From Setoptus koraiensis (lineage: Eukaryota; Arthropoda), in assembly GCA_048013815.1 (NCBI GenBank), contig CM106586.1:23560001-23624000 (forward strand): a stretch of DNA of 64,000 nucleotides, read 5' to 3'. Both the position numbers and the translations under genes were made by a program. Positions 1 to 10,645 of this stretch are shown here, in pieces; within the stretch, counting starts at the first letter, position 1; every line of letters begins with the position of its first letter. The notes under the pieces are model-generated. The model worked only from the letters and a program-made list of their open reading frames with translations. It did no database searches and was not told the origin of the DNA.

Positions 1-2339
1 GGTCGCCAGCGTTGCATTCTGAAAATCTTATTCTGATTCGCAAAATTCTCAATGTTGAGCGCCGAACAGGCACTGATTTCGGATTTCGAATTTCGAATTT
101 TAGATTTCGGAACTCGGACTTGTGACGAGCAACAGCCGGTGGCCTCCGTTTGTTTTGTCAGAATTGTATTGTCAATCCGCCATCACGACATACCGTGGCC
201 GTATCAGCTGATCAGCTGATTGTCATCTATTGGTCGGGTCAGTGTGTGGGTCAGTGAGTGACCAGGTAACGGGGAAAAATAGATGGAACGGGCGCACCCA
301 AATCTGTGCGCGGCTCAATCTGTTTGCCCTTGAGGTGTTTGCAATTAGTTGCTGGTCAGGTTTTTGTTTGATCCAGTTCAAAGCACCAAAGTCAACACAC
401 AGCCAAAGGGTCATCGAACCAGAACCGAAACGATAAAAGTGGCCACGAGACGAGTGTACGGTGGCGATAAAAAGATTTGCACACAGGTATACAAAAAGAG
501 GGCAACATGACAATAATAAATTAATTTGCCGTGCCGTGTCAAGTTCAAAATCAAATCACCAGATCATTGGCGCGATTGGGAGGCCGGGATCGGCGCCGCC
601 GGCACCACCGGCCGCGCCAGCAGCGACACTGTGTCCACATTGACACCAGATTTGCCGGGTTTACTGTTGCCCGCTTTTCTGGCCGCTCTCTGGCGCTTCT
701 CCGGCCAGCTCCGTGGGCCAGTTCCGTGGGCCGGTTTCGCGGGCCAGTTTCGCGGGCCAGCTCCGTGCGCGCCAGAGAAGCCCGGCCCGCACAGAACTGA
801 CATTGATGACGGTATTGTGGCAGCGTTACCGTTACATAACGGTTATATGGGGCCTATAAAGTGGCCACCAATAATAGCGCCCGCATTCGTTGGCATCACA
901 ATCAATTGTTGATGATTCCAGTTCAGCTCCATTCAATCTAATTCTAGCGCAACGGCATCGCGTTGCAATTATTATATTATAGGACACATATGTGATGTAA
1001 CAATTGTGATTCAATCAATTGTGATAATATGATGCAATTATATCAATTATACTCATGGCTGAGAGCTGTGTGTGAGCGCGTGTTGCGTTGTGAGTCAGAT
1101 GAGTCATGACAGCGATGACGCAAGCAGCTAAACTAGCAGCGCGTGTTTGCAGCCAAACTTTTTGGCATAAAACTTGGAATTATCGCATTGTCGAACGATT
1201 ACGATTAAATCCAATTACCAGCCTTACGTCACAGAACAATGCAAAGGGCATTATCATGTTATCATTAAGTTGATTGGCATTGACAGAGTTCGTATATTGA
1301 AAGCACTGAGTTTAATTAAACTGAACGATCAATTGCGTTCAATTGTGTGCGCCCGAACGAATCTGTCCGTTCAATTGTATTAATATCTGCCTGTTCAATT
1401 GTGTTCATTTGTATTGTGGGGCGACCTGTGGATAACTTCACTTTCTTCACTTGCTTGTCAGCGACGACAACCAATGACTGATTGCAATAAACACAACCTG
1501 TATTATGCAAGGCCGAGCGGGCAGAATGATATTTCACAAAAATTTGTTGTTCGTATCGTTTCGTCGACGACGCCGATGCAACAAGCTACATGAGCGATTG
1601 TTTTTGATGGCGAGCCGTTTGTGCAAGATCGAGTTTGTCATACATAAATAATTACATTGCTAACAATAATACGCAAACTATTAATTTCAAGTGGGATCAT
1701 GCCATTGACAGTGGCGTACACGCGCAACATGAGGCGAATACGCGTAAAAGAATGACGAAGAAAAGTCTGGCTGGTTCGCGAAATGCACCGCACGCTGATT
1801 GAAATAAATTCAAAAATTCAGCTTTTGCGAACGAGTCTTTTCGCTGGCTGGCTGGCAAAGGCGCAATCGCGCCCGAGATGCAAGCATACGCAGTGGCAGT
1901 GTGCGGTGCAATATGCGATAGTGTAAAGTTATTTATCAAGAGAGTTATTTAGGTTATTTAAGAAGGTCGTAAACGAGACAGACACGATATTAATTATCGC
2001 GGTAATCGTAAAAATTTATCCGCGCACATGTAGGCCGGCGATCAAGTGGCACAGCGGTGCCGTCGTTGGCAGTCGACGATGCTCATGTGTGTATTGGTAT
2101 ATATCCGATTATATCGGCTGCGCCTGGGATTGGAATTGGGATCGGGATTGGGATTGGGACTAAATTGAACTTGTTGTGAGCTTGTGTGAATGAGCCATTT
2201 CAATACCATTTCCGCTTGCTCGTTTCTGCGACACAGACGCTCTGTCAGAGAGCAACCAGATACGCACGAACGTGACATGACAATCATTTTTGCGTAGACG
2301 TTTCTCAGACGAAGGCAGCCGCGCCAGAGAGCAGCCAGC
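1..2339. other. Intergenic DNA, 3' flank of the Hox gene
   Basis: No open reading frame here resembles a known family. The stretch at about 560-790 is GC-rich and repeats a ggccagttccgtgggccag-like word several times, which keeps several frames open without meaning. The rest is AT-rich with ordinary stop density. A short double E-box palindrome (tcagctgatcagctga) lies near 207-222. I see nothing else to annotate. Confidence 0.5.
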
Positions 2340-2722
2340 AGCGAGATAAACACATTGGCAGACACATTGGCGATAACGCAAACACGAAAATATAATGTTG
2401 TTGTCCGTCTTGTTACGTACATGTCTTACGTAAGGCACAAACAGCGCACTATCGAGTGCACAATTTTACACTTTCCTCAAACGCGAAACGCCACAAACAA
2501 ATCGACAAACAACCAAACAGCAGCAGACACAGTAGACATAAAGCGAGGCCTTCCTCTTTTTACGACAATTCATTCTCACCAAAAAGTAGCCAGAAAAATG
2601 CGCCATCCAAGCGACTTTTGCGAGCGCAGATAAAATTTATCTTTTGTCTATTTATTCTCATTTAGCCGCGCTCGAAGCCATTAAAGGCCGACACTAGCTG
2701 CTAATCAATGTCACAGCCAATG
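2340..2722 (+). repeat. Duplicated segment A, copy 1 (3' of the Hox gene)
   Basis: This segment matches 8640-9117 in the same orientation. Shared landmarks in order are cagacacattggcga, aaaatataatgttgttgtccg (21 bases, split here as aaaatataatg + ttgttgtccg), gtgcacaattttacactttc, aaccaaacagcag-like DNA, and tatcttttgtct followed by a catt-to-cattaa stretch. The copies differ by many substitutions and small indels, so the duplication is not recent. Copy 1 lies immediately 3' of the Hox stop codon and probably forms its 3' untranslated region. It contains TTTATT at about 2650, which is AATAAA on the minus strand, while copy 2 has TTTGTT there. I see no coding potential conserved between the copies. 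Confidence 0.6.
2648..2655 (-). terminator. Possible poly(A) signal of the Hox gene
   Basis: The plus strand reads ctatttattctc, giving AATAAA on the minus strand about 240 bp beyond the Hox stop codon. It is the first such hexamer seen downstream of the coding region. Placement is by position only. Confidence 0.35.
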
Positions 2723-2895
2723 TTTCATGCCATCGGCAACAGGAGCACATGTCGCGATTCGCGCCCGAATGGCGTGTACGGGTACACGGATAGTTTGAGC
2801 TGGAATTTTGGACTTTTTCAGTGTTTGCTTCTCACTTTTCGGCAGCCTTGACGCGACAGAATATTCCTAGAAAATAGAGCACTGTACACTCACCA

Positions 2896-3640
2896 TTATC
2901 GCTGCTTGTGGTTGCCGTGATGGTGCTGAGACGATCTAACCAAGGTGCCGTGTTGTTGTTGTTGTTGTTGCTGTTGCGAGGACGACGACGATGTTGTCCT
3001 GTTGGCGTTTGCCGACGACGACGTTGTTGTGGTTGGCGCTGTTGTGGTCGTTGACGACGATGATTGATTTGTTGTTGTTCTCTCTTGTTCGTTTAGATCT
3101 TTCACAGTTTGATCTTCTTTCTTTTTTTTCATGCGCCGATTTTGGAACCAAATCTTAATTTGGCGTTCGCTCAATGTGAGCGTATGCGCCAATTCAATCC
3201 TTCTTCTTCTTGTCAAATATGCGTTCATTCTGAACTCTTTCTCTAACTCGAGCGTCTGAAAACGGGTATAAGTTTGCCTGCCGCGCCTCCTAACGGTGGC
3301 ACCAGTCAAATAGGGAGGTAATGTTCCATTGATCATCCACGGATAAGCCGATTGATAGCAAGCTGCGTGATGCAATGCAGCGGCTTGTTGCGCAACACTA
3401 GAATGATGCTGTTGGGCCTCTTGATATTGTCTGGCGACGGCCACGTTGACAGCGTTGGCGACATTAATGGAGCTGGGCGAATTGACGGCAACGGCGGCCG
3501 CCGCGGCCGCACTGACCGCCGCCGCCTGGTGGTGATGATTATAGGCCCCAACGTTGTGCTGATGATGAGATTGCTGTTGCATGGAGGCGGCATGATGCTG
3601 TTGTTGCTGTTGGTGGTTGGCTCTGTGATGCTGTTGCTGT

Positions 3641-3675
<35 letters not shown>

Positions 3676-4443
3676 TAGGTGGTGATGCGGTTGTTGTTGG
3701 TGGTGCTGTTGGTAGTGTTGATGCTGGTGCTGCTGCTGCTGCTGTAGCTGTAGGTGGTGGTGGTGCTGTTGCTGTGTCAGACTGGCCGACTGACCGGACG
3801 TTGCTGACGCGTCTGACGACAGTGTGCTGTTGTGTCGATGCGGCTGTTGTTGTTGCACTGTTGGCGACACATTGTTGCGCACTGACGGTTTGCTGATGTG
3901 TACCTGTGGTTGTGGTTGCTGTTGTTGTTGTGGCTGTTGTTGTTGTGGCTGTTGTTGGGTGAATTGCTCTTGGTGCAGCTGCTCGAGCTGCTGCTGTTGT
4001 TGCAGGTGATGCTGGTGGTGCAATTGATTTGCTTGTTGGTGGTGGTGCTGTAATTGCTGCTGGTCATTGGTGCCACTGTTGTTGAGCTGCTGCGACATGT
4101 GCTGCTCGATTTGTTGCTCATAATTGAGCTGCTGATTGAGGTGAAGTTGTGACAGATTATCCGGCGTGATATTATTTTGTGTCAATGTGGGCGTCGATTG
4201 GGGACTCAATAAGCTCGCTGACTGACTCTCTGCCGACTGGTGATAGTGACCGTGTGTGACAGGTACATTTGTGACGGGAATAGCCGAGTGATGATTGAAA
4301 TTATTGTGATTGTTATTATAGTTGGCCCTAGATTGAGTGGCGGCCGCCACTGTGGCTGCCACTGTCATTGCTGATTGCTCATTGTGCGACACAATAGCAT
4401 GATTGTACGATAGATAATCTGTGCCGGCCTCAGTGATATTCAT
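2896..4443 (-). CDS. Hox transcription factor, Ubx/abd-A (UbdA) type
   Basis: This is a 515-residue homeodomain protein on one uninterrupted exon, probably a nuclear regulator of body-region identity. Residues 1-365 are low complexity: long Gln/His tracts (about 125-300) and an Ala run (307-319). The Exd/Pbx-binding motif YPWM is at 367-370, followed by a 14-residue linker. The 60-residue homeodomain spans 385-444: arm [11 protein letters not shown], helix 3 with IKIWFQNRR and Gln50 at 434. It is followed at 445-454 by [10 protein letters not shown], resembling the UbdA motif of Ubx/Abd-A and Lox2/Lox4. Phe at homeodomain position 11 of the arm region ([12 protein letters not shown]) recalls Abd-A and Lox2; KDLNEQE recalls Ubx. 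Helix 1 end RMNAY replaces the usual HFNRY or HTNHY, and the protein reads LTLSERQ and MKKKKED. The Ser/Thr-Gln tail ends in HHHGNHKQR. The intron often found between YPWM and homeobox is absent. The ATG at 4443 is chosen as the first Met; the frame stays open a little upstream. Orthology within the UbdA group is unresolved. Confidence 0.93.
3600..3780 (-). repeat. CAG/CAA (polyglutamine) tract within the Hox gene
   Basis: The plus strand carries dense gttgtt/gctgct triplets that encode runs of Gln broken by His. Mixed CAA and CAG codons suggest the tract is tolerated or selected at the protein level rather than being a fresh slippage expansion. Similar triplet DNA recurs in the noncoding right half of the window. 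Confidence 0.8.
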
Positions 4444-5070
4444 CTTTCGCTCATTATCGTAATTTATTATCGTATTATTATAATTAATTATGGTGCTATT
4501 ATGATTAATTATCGGCGCACTCGACTCGCACTTGTTTGCTGACTTTGTGTGTGATGAATGTATTTGAATATTTCAGGATATTTATTTGTTTTCTTGATTG
4601 GTTGCTCGACTTGAGCGCGAGAGGTCGCTCATGCTGCTCTCATTTGCACGTGTAAAGCCAGCTCAATTTGTTTAAGTTGCTCAAATTTGATGTTCGTCGA
4701 GTATTCCGTCGCCAAGCGAATTTCCGATTTCATCTTCGGACAAACTTTCAACTATTCTTGCTGTGAAGTTGTCAAAGTAACACTGCCCACTCACTCTAGT
4801 GACTAAAATTTGGTCCAACTCAAGCCGTTTCAACTCAACTGGACTCAATTCCGGCCACTACACTACCTATAACCGAAAGAGTTTGAGCCGAGCGCCTTGA
4901 GCGCCATCTGGCCGAAGTGACGGTGACTAGGTTAGTGTCATTTGTCAGTATATCACCACAATGTACATCGCACCATCTATGCAACACGATAACCCGTTGA
5001 TGACGACAGTTATAACCGACCATGGGCAGACAAAATCATATGTGATATGGATGTGATCATTATCATATAA
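4444..5070. promoter_or_regulatory. 5' flank and presumed promoter region of the Hox gene
   Basis: This is noncoding DNA immediately upstream of the Hox ATG on the minus strand. The first 70 bp are almost pure AT with repeated taatta cores (4465-4515), the core recognised by Antp-class homeodomains, which would suit auto- or cross-regulation by Hox proteins. No clear TATA box or initiator was found. The promoter role is inferred from position only. Confidence 0.3.
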
Positions 5071-5715
5071 TTGCTACCACATTTGCTGCTTCTTTGTTGT
5101 TGCAATTTTCAAGAAAACAGTCGCGCTCTCGTGATACACAATTATAGATATTTGTTTATATCAATCACTCGAACTCACGAAATACGTTTTTTTTTCACCG
5201 CGAATAGCGGGAGCCAGAGAAAGCAGAAAATAATTGCATTCACGATGCTCTCTGGCCAACAACAAACACGATGCATCCGGCGTTGGCTAGGTGATCGTTG
5301 CGCTTTCTATCGGTGCGATCGATTCTTATTGTGGGCACCAATCTCCATGTTGCCGGTCTGCTGTCATCTGTCCCTCAAAAGTTTTGAGTCGAAACTCTCT
5401 GCGAGTGTTATAATTATTGCTCCGAGTCGAGCTCCTCTGAGAAATGTTTGTCAAGACTTTTGCATCAACCAAGATTTTTCACGATTTAAAACTAAAGTGC
5501 ATGTGAATCACATTGCAATAGGTGGGACGCATCTTGAGCCTTTCGTAATAGTGACGCAAGCAGATCGCCAACTCTCGACCATCAAAGGCCGACCTGTCAT
5601 GGTCGCTTGTCATTTGGGCTCAATCAATTCGATATTGCGCAGTCGACTCATTAGATGTTGGACTTATTTAGAAGGTCGACCACTCTCACAAAGTGATGTA
5701 ATCAGTGATTACTAA
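5071..5715 (+). CDS. Unrecognised 214-codon open frame
   Basis: An ATG-initiated frame of 214 codons lies in DNA of ordinary base composition, where such a length is somewhat unusual by chance. The translation begins with a Leu/Cys-rich stretch (LPHLLLLCCC) that could pass for a signal sequence, then is mixed and basic with scattered Cys. I recognise no domain or motif, and see no AATAAA close after the stop at 5715. It sits 5' of the Hox gene on the opposite strand. It may be a chance frame; codon bias or homology would be needed to decide. Confidence 0.15.
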   Translation: MLPHLLLLCCCNFQENSRALVIHNYRYLFISITRTHEIRFFFTANSGSQRKQKIIAFTMLSGQQQTRCIRRWLGDRCAFYRCDRFLLWAPISMLPVCCHLSLKSFESKLSASVIIIAPSRAPLRNVCQDFCINQDFSRFKTKVHVNHIAIGGTHLEPFVIVTQADRQLSTIKGRPVMVACHLGSINSILRSRLIRCWTYLEGRPLSQSDVISDY

Positions 5716-6246
5716 TCAAAATTGACTCAAATTCGTATGCTATGCACGAGCGAGATTTATTTCACCATGCAGTAGCTACTCAATACTCAATGCCCAATTG
5801 GCTTTATCGTATCATCATAATTATTCGACTCTCTGAGGCTCTCGGTCGAGCTCAAAATAAGTCCAATTCGGACTTTATGAATTTCAATTATACGAGCCAG
5901 ACCTCTCAGAGGGTCGAGTCCTCAATAGTGGGCCTTTCGGGCCCTAACCCATTCCCTGTACGTGCCACATATAGGGTCACTTTGTTGTGTCGGACGACTC
6001 GTGACTGTTATAGGTCACTAATGTTGTTCAATTGTTATTATACTCCCTGTGTATGTGCGTGTGACTTGCATCAGCATCTCGCGTTTACCATCGGCTAGCA
6101 TCAGCTAGTTTTTGGCATCCAATTTGAGTTAGTCTGTTGGTCTGTCTGAGTTGAGTTGAGTTGAAATTTATTTATCTCACTAGTTTGTATGCTGCGCTGT
6201 CAGTGAGTTTGCTAAACTCAATTTAATTTATGTGCCCAGAGTAGCC

Positions 6247-6329
6247 GCTGTTGTTGTCGTTGTTGCTGCTGTTGCTGCTGTCGTTGCTGTTGTTGTTGCT
6301 GCTGTTGTTGGCGTCGTCGTTGTTATGTA
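6247..6329. repeat. GTT/GCT triplet repeat
   Basis: Imperfect run of gttgtt, gctgct and gtcgtt triplets, over 80 bp. The frames crossing it (poly-Thr/Ala on the minus strand) lack other features and are not taken as genes. Confidence 0.75.
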
Positions 6330-7320
6330 AGCAGCGAACGAAGCAAGAGAGCAAATAATCGCACTTCTTCGCTCGGATCTTCGCTCGGCTCTCACACAGT
6401 CAGCGCCAGCCATACATTGGGCAAACAAGTTGCCTTGTAATTCTTTTTCGCTCGCATTGGTCCGCTTCGAAGCATCACGATCGAACACACACGCAACTCG
6501 AGCCACCTTCTTGTGGCATTCGCGAAGCTCTTTTGGAGCCGGCACCAATTCCAACCGATCGCTCCATCATCACCGAATCGATCCATCCACGATGACAGCA
6601 GCGTCCTGTAGGGGGCGCTCACTGACGACCAAATCGACCGCCAGGTGCGTGAAAGTGAGTGTGCACATTGACAACTGGGCGCAATGAGACCTCACCTCAG
6701 CACAAAATCAAATGATGTCCTCCGGCTGTAAAGACCAATAAAAAACAATTTACGATCACACTCACACACAATGAGCGATCAGTCAGTGTGTAAAACGGCC
6801 TTCGAGTGTCATTGGCGGTTTTACAAACAGCTGACTGGACTGACCGACTGACTGACCGTTATATCGGTATATATCAAATCGATTATAACTGATAACTGGC
6901 CCATCTATAGATAATGCATCTATAGATATGCCACATAACATGTGTGACTTGGGGCGACCAGAGCCAAGCAACGACAATTAACAGATTGACGGTCGAGATT
7001 GGTTGGTTGGTCAACTGTGCGCGTCGGATGTCACTTGTAAAGTATGATAATAGTTGCGATGAACGCCATCACCGTGCCACCACCGATGCCACAATGACGC
7101 CCGCCAAGTTGACTGTCTTGATTAATTGTTGAGTGCTCGATATTCGGCAAATATGCGCTTAATACGGCCGTTGCGACATGGCCGCGGAGGGCGCAATTTC
7201 CAGCAGTTAGGCGCTCACCGTTGTGCTGTGTCTCATCGAATGTCAAATATCCGAGCTGACAATTGTGAGATGGACGTGAGTGGCGACATAAGCGCCAGTG
7301 TGCGGCCGGGCCAAAAAGTT

Positions 7321-7350
7321 TGTGTGTGCGTGCGTGTGTGTGTGTGTGTG
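7321..7350. repeat. TG dinucleotide microsatellite
   Basis: The sequence is gtgtgcgtgcgtgtgtgtgtg-type DNA of about 30 bp with two interruptions. Confidence 0.75.
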
Positions 7351-8639
7351 AAAGTGATATGCAAAGAACGCGAATTGGAACGGAACTCGAGCCAACTGGG
7401 CAAACTAAATGATATCCTCGGGGTGCATAAATGCAATAAAAGACAATTTACGCTGACAATTATGGTGACAATGACCGATTTGCCAGTCAAATCGACTGGA
7501 GCAGCAGCGTTGAGCGGCGTTGCGACGTTCGCTTGGCTTCGATACACACTGGCCACAAATGCGAGCGCGCCCGACGCATTCGTTTGGGTTGTGCATTTTC
7601 GAATTCGAATTCGTTTTCGAACTCGAACTCGAACTGGAGAACGAATTCGAAAATGTCGAAACCCAAAATAGAACGCACTGCTGTCACAGTCGCTGTGAAC
7701 GAGAGGGCAGAAATTGACTTTGCAAAATTGTTGTGCCGTGAAATGTGCACTGGAAAAAAGTGCATTCTACCACCACTACTGTTCGCTGTGGCCCTAGCTG
7801 CCCACAGGACCTATAAAAGGTTCTTTGGGTCGCTTGTTTGTGCCGTCACTGACAAGCTCCCACCTGGGGCGCGCCTTCTGACCCTATATGGGGCTAATCT
7901 CGTCCCCATTTGTGCCTGATATTGTTGGCCGAGTGCATGCTGTTGTTGCGAGCTGTGTCAGCTGTTTGCAGCTGGCCGAAATGCGATTGCGATCGAGATG
8001 GGCGAAATTGTCGCCGCAATTTCGCCCAGATAGAGCACGGACGGACACGGGCGAGCAAGACGACAAAACAACAATCAGTTGCAGCGTACAAAGGAACGAA
8101 GAAAAACAAGCCAAAGAAACAACTTGCTTCATTGTTTATCTGGCAGCTAAGTTTTTGCCAGCGGCCAACAAATGCGGCCATCGCAACACTAAATCAGCCA
8201 CCAACCACCAAGCAGCTGATTGAGTGAGCGTGCTGGTGAGGCTAAATTATAACAGATTCCATTGGTGGCTCGCTAGTGACGTAATGAACGTTTTGTTCAT
8301 TGTTAGCGCCAAATTATTTTACGATTTGTGTTTGTTGTGGTGCTAAATCGCGCCTCTTGATACTTATGGCGAACGCACAAGTGAACTGGCCATCTCTCTC
8401 TCACACACACACACATTGGGCATTGTAAAGTTGGCGCAAGTGTGAACTCTCGAGATAATAAGTGTAACGTAAAATATAAAGTAATAGTGTAGTTGTTAAA
8501 GAAACACCACGGCTTCGCGCCATGGTGGTTGCTTGGACAAAAAGAGATAAAAATTTTGCAATAAAAACAGTGGCAACTGTAGCGATCATCATAATTACCA
8601 TTCAGTCCATCTACATACACTCGACGAGAAGACACACAT

Positions 8640-9117
8640 CGACAGAGCAGAGGGAGAAACATAAACGGCATGGCCAGACACATTGGCGAGAACACAAACA
8701 TGAAAATATAATGTTGTTGTCCGCCGTCTTACTTCTATGTTCCCGTGGCTGTGTAAGCCCCGAACAACGTACGCGATTTGCCATCGGCATGCTGTCGGGT
8801 ATAGCAAACACTCATAGTGCACAATTTTACACTTTCCTCAAACTCAACACGCCAACAAACAAATCAACAAACAACCAAACAACAACGCAGCAAACAGCAA
8901 CCGACGTAGACATAAACAGATAGATACAAACGCGATGCTCTTTTTACGACAATTCACTCTCACCAGAGAACGGCCCGCAAAACGCAAGCCACTTCGAACC
9001 GCCGACTTTGCTTATGTAAGCGAGCAGCCAGCAGTTTTATCTTTTGTCTGTTTGTTCTCATTTAACCGCTTTAGCCATTAAACCGGCAACACTGGCAGCT
9101 AACCAATGTCACATTGC
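8640..9117 (+). repeat. Duplicated segment A, copy 2 (5' of the Hox gene)
   Basis: Second copy of the segment at 2340-2722, same orientation, about 6.3 kb away. Shared landmarks are ccagacacattggcgagaa, the aaaatataatg/ttgttgtccg block, gtgcacaattttacactttc, a run of acaaacaaccaaacaac-like DNA, then tatcttttgtct and the end block cattaa/ggc/cac/gctaa/caatgtcaca. Copy 2 is longer by about 95 bp of scattered insertions. No homeobox follows it, so if a Hox duplication carried it, the coding part is not here. Confidence 0.6.
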
Positions 9118-10645
9118 CCGTCTCGTGCACCGACGACAGCAACAGCAACAACGACAAGCGAGCACAACAAGAAATCTCGAGAAATCTCCGGCTTTCAGTT
9201 TCAATTTGCAAGCTGCGAGTCGACTCACGTGAGCACGGTCGGTTGTTGCCGACTGATCTAATCGATCAGATGAGATGCAGTTGAATTTGTGTTTGAATTC
9301 GTATTTGAATTTGTATTTGGAATTGTAGTGTTTGCCACTTTCGATTGCTGACCAATGATTTATCCGAGGAGCGAAAATATTGTACTTGTGCGTCGAGTTG
9401 CGCCCTTTTTTCACATTTTCATTTGTTTGCTTTGCTGTTTTTTCGTTTGACTCAATTCTGGTCTCTCGATTCTATCGTCGATTGTCCGGCCACCCGATGA
9501 AATGGTGCGATTTGTGGCAAATTTGATGCGCGAAATCACCTTAATCACCTGAGTTAGCCTCAAGGTGAGATCAGAGCGGTATCGACGGATCAATTGGGCG
9601 CACCCACACAAGTGTATCAGACTAAAGAGTAATTGCCTTTTCTAGTCTGACATTCAAGGGTCATCGAACCAAATTAGACCAGGCAGCAGCCGATAAAGAA
9701 GCAAGGTGCAGGTATAAGCGGCGCTCTTTCTTGTGTCCCCAACAAAAAGGTAAGTTGGGCGCGTGATTTTTGCATAAAATTCTTGAAAGGGTTTTCAAAG
9801 GCATACGTGATACAAGTGCGCTGATTGGGTGAGTAAACAGTAACCAGTTTTGTTGGTTGGCTTTTTCCATGGTACAATTATTTGAGACACAATTCGGTGT
9901 TCGCACGAACACATCGCGAGAGACATCTCTCGCCCATTCCAACAACCACAAAGAGAGCGAGACTTTTCACGCAGTGATAGTGAAAAGCGTATCACAGTGC
10001 TTGTTGTTATTTTGTTAGTTTTTCGTGGAAAGTTTCTCCTACAGGGCCCATCCCCACGAGATTTGCTCAGACTCAGAGAGATTCTGTCAGACACAACCTG
10101 CCTTGAGATACGAGTAGTGTTCCGGTAGCAACTCAATGCTTTAAACCGCTTTCTGGCGTTTCTTCCATCAGGCAGAAACGGCCTGAATGGATTATACTCT
10201 GGCAGAGAGTTTCTTTGGCTTAAACCACGAGTATAAACCATTCCTACCGGAACGCTAGACACGAGTATCATACTCGGAGTATGATTTGAGGACGGGTCGA
10301 GGTCCAATCATATTGCACCGGCTCAACGCCTCTCTCCGTATCACTGTGGGCGAGACTATGAAAAAATCCGCAAGAGCGGCGCTCTACTCCATCACAGATT
10401 CGCGTGTCAGCACAGGTTAGCTCACAATGATGCGCGTGCTAACAAAAGAGAAAAACAAACTCGAGCCGGTTCGCATCTTGGATGCAACGATACACTGCTG
10501 AAGAAACAATTCAATTCAATCATCCTCTATTATTGCATATATGTCCATACTCTTGTCCATTTATTATATAACCAATTGGGATCCTATTAGGTGGAGAATA
10601 ATTCACGAACACTTGTAAACAAGATACCGATTGAGAAGCAACAAG
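9118..10645. other. Intergenic DNA upstream of the alkyltransferase-like gene
   Basis: No gene is supported. At 9950-10400 the DNA is rich in short self-complementary words: gttccggtag at 10119 pairs with ctaccggaac at 10245, and atcatactc pairs with gagtatgat at 10268-10286. Some ccggtag/actcgtg words recur near 17573-17602, hinting at an old dispersed element. The last 100 bp before 10646 are the presumed 5' untranslated region of the next gene. Confidence 0.4.

Larger units (their letters stand above)
5716..8639. other. Intergenic DNA with simple repeats
   Basis: I find no supportable gene. Contents noted: a GTT/GCT triplet run at 6247-6329; a TG microsatellite at about 7321-7350; an imperfect ttcgaa/gaattc array at 7598-7655; and a palindromic pair around ctatagat at 6903-6930. 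All open frames here look like background or are translations of these repeats. Confidence 0.5.

Noticed and set aside
405..9672. gggtcatcgaacc at two sites as a tRNA T-arm/B-box
   Set aside because: No matching acceptor stem, anticodon arm or A-box at tRNA spacing at either site.
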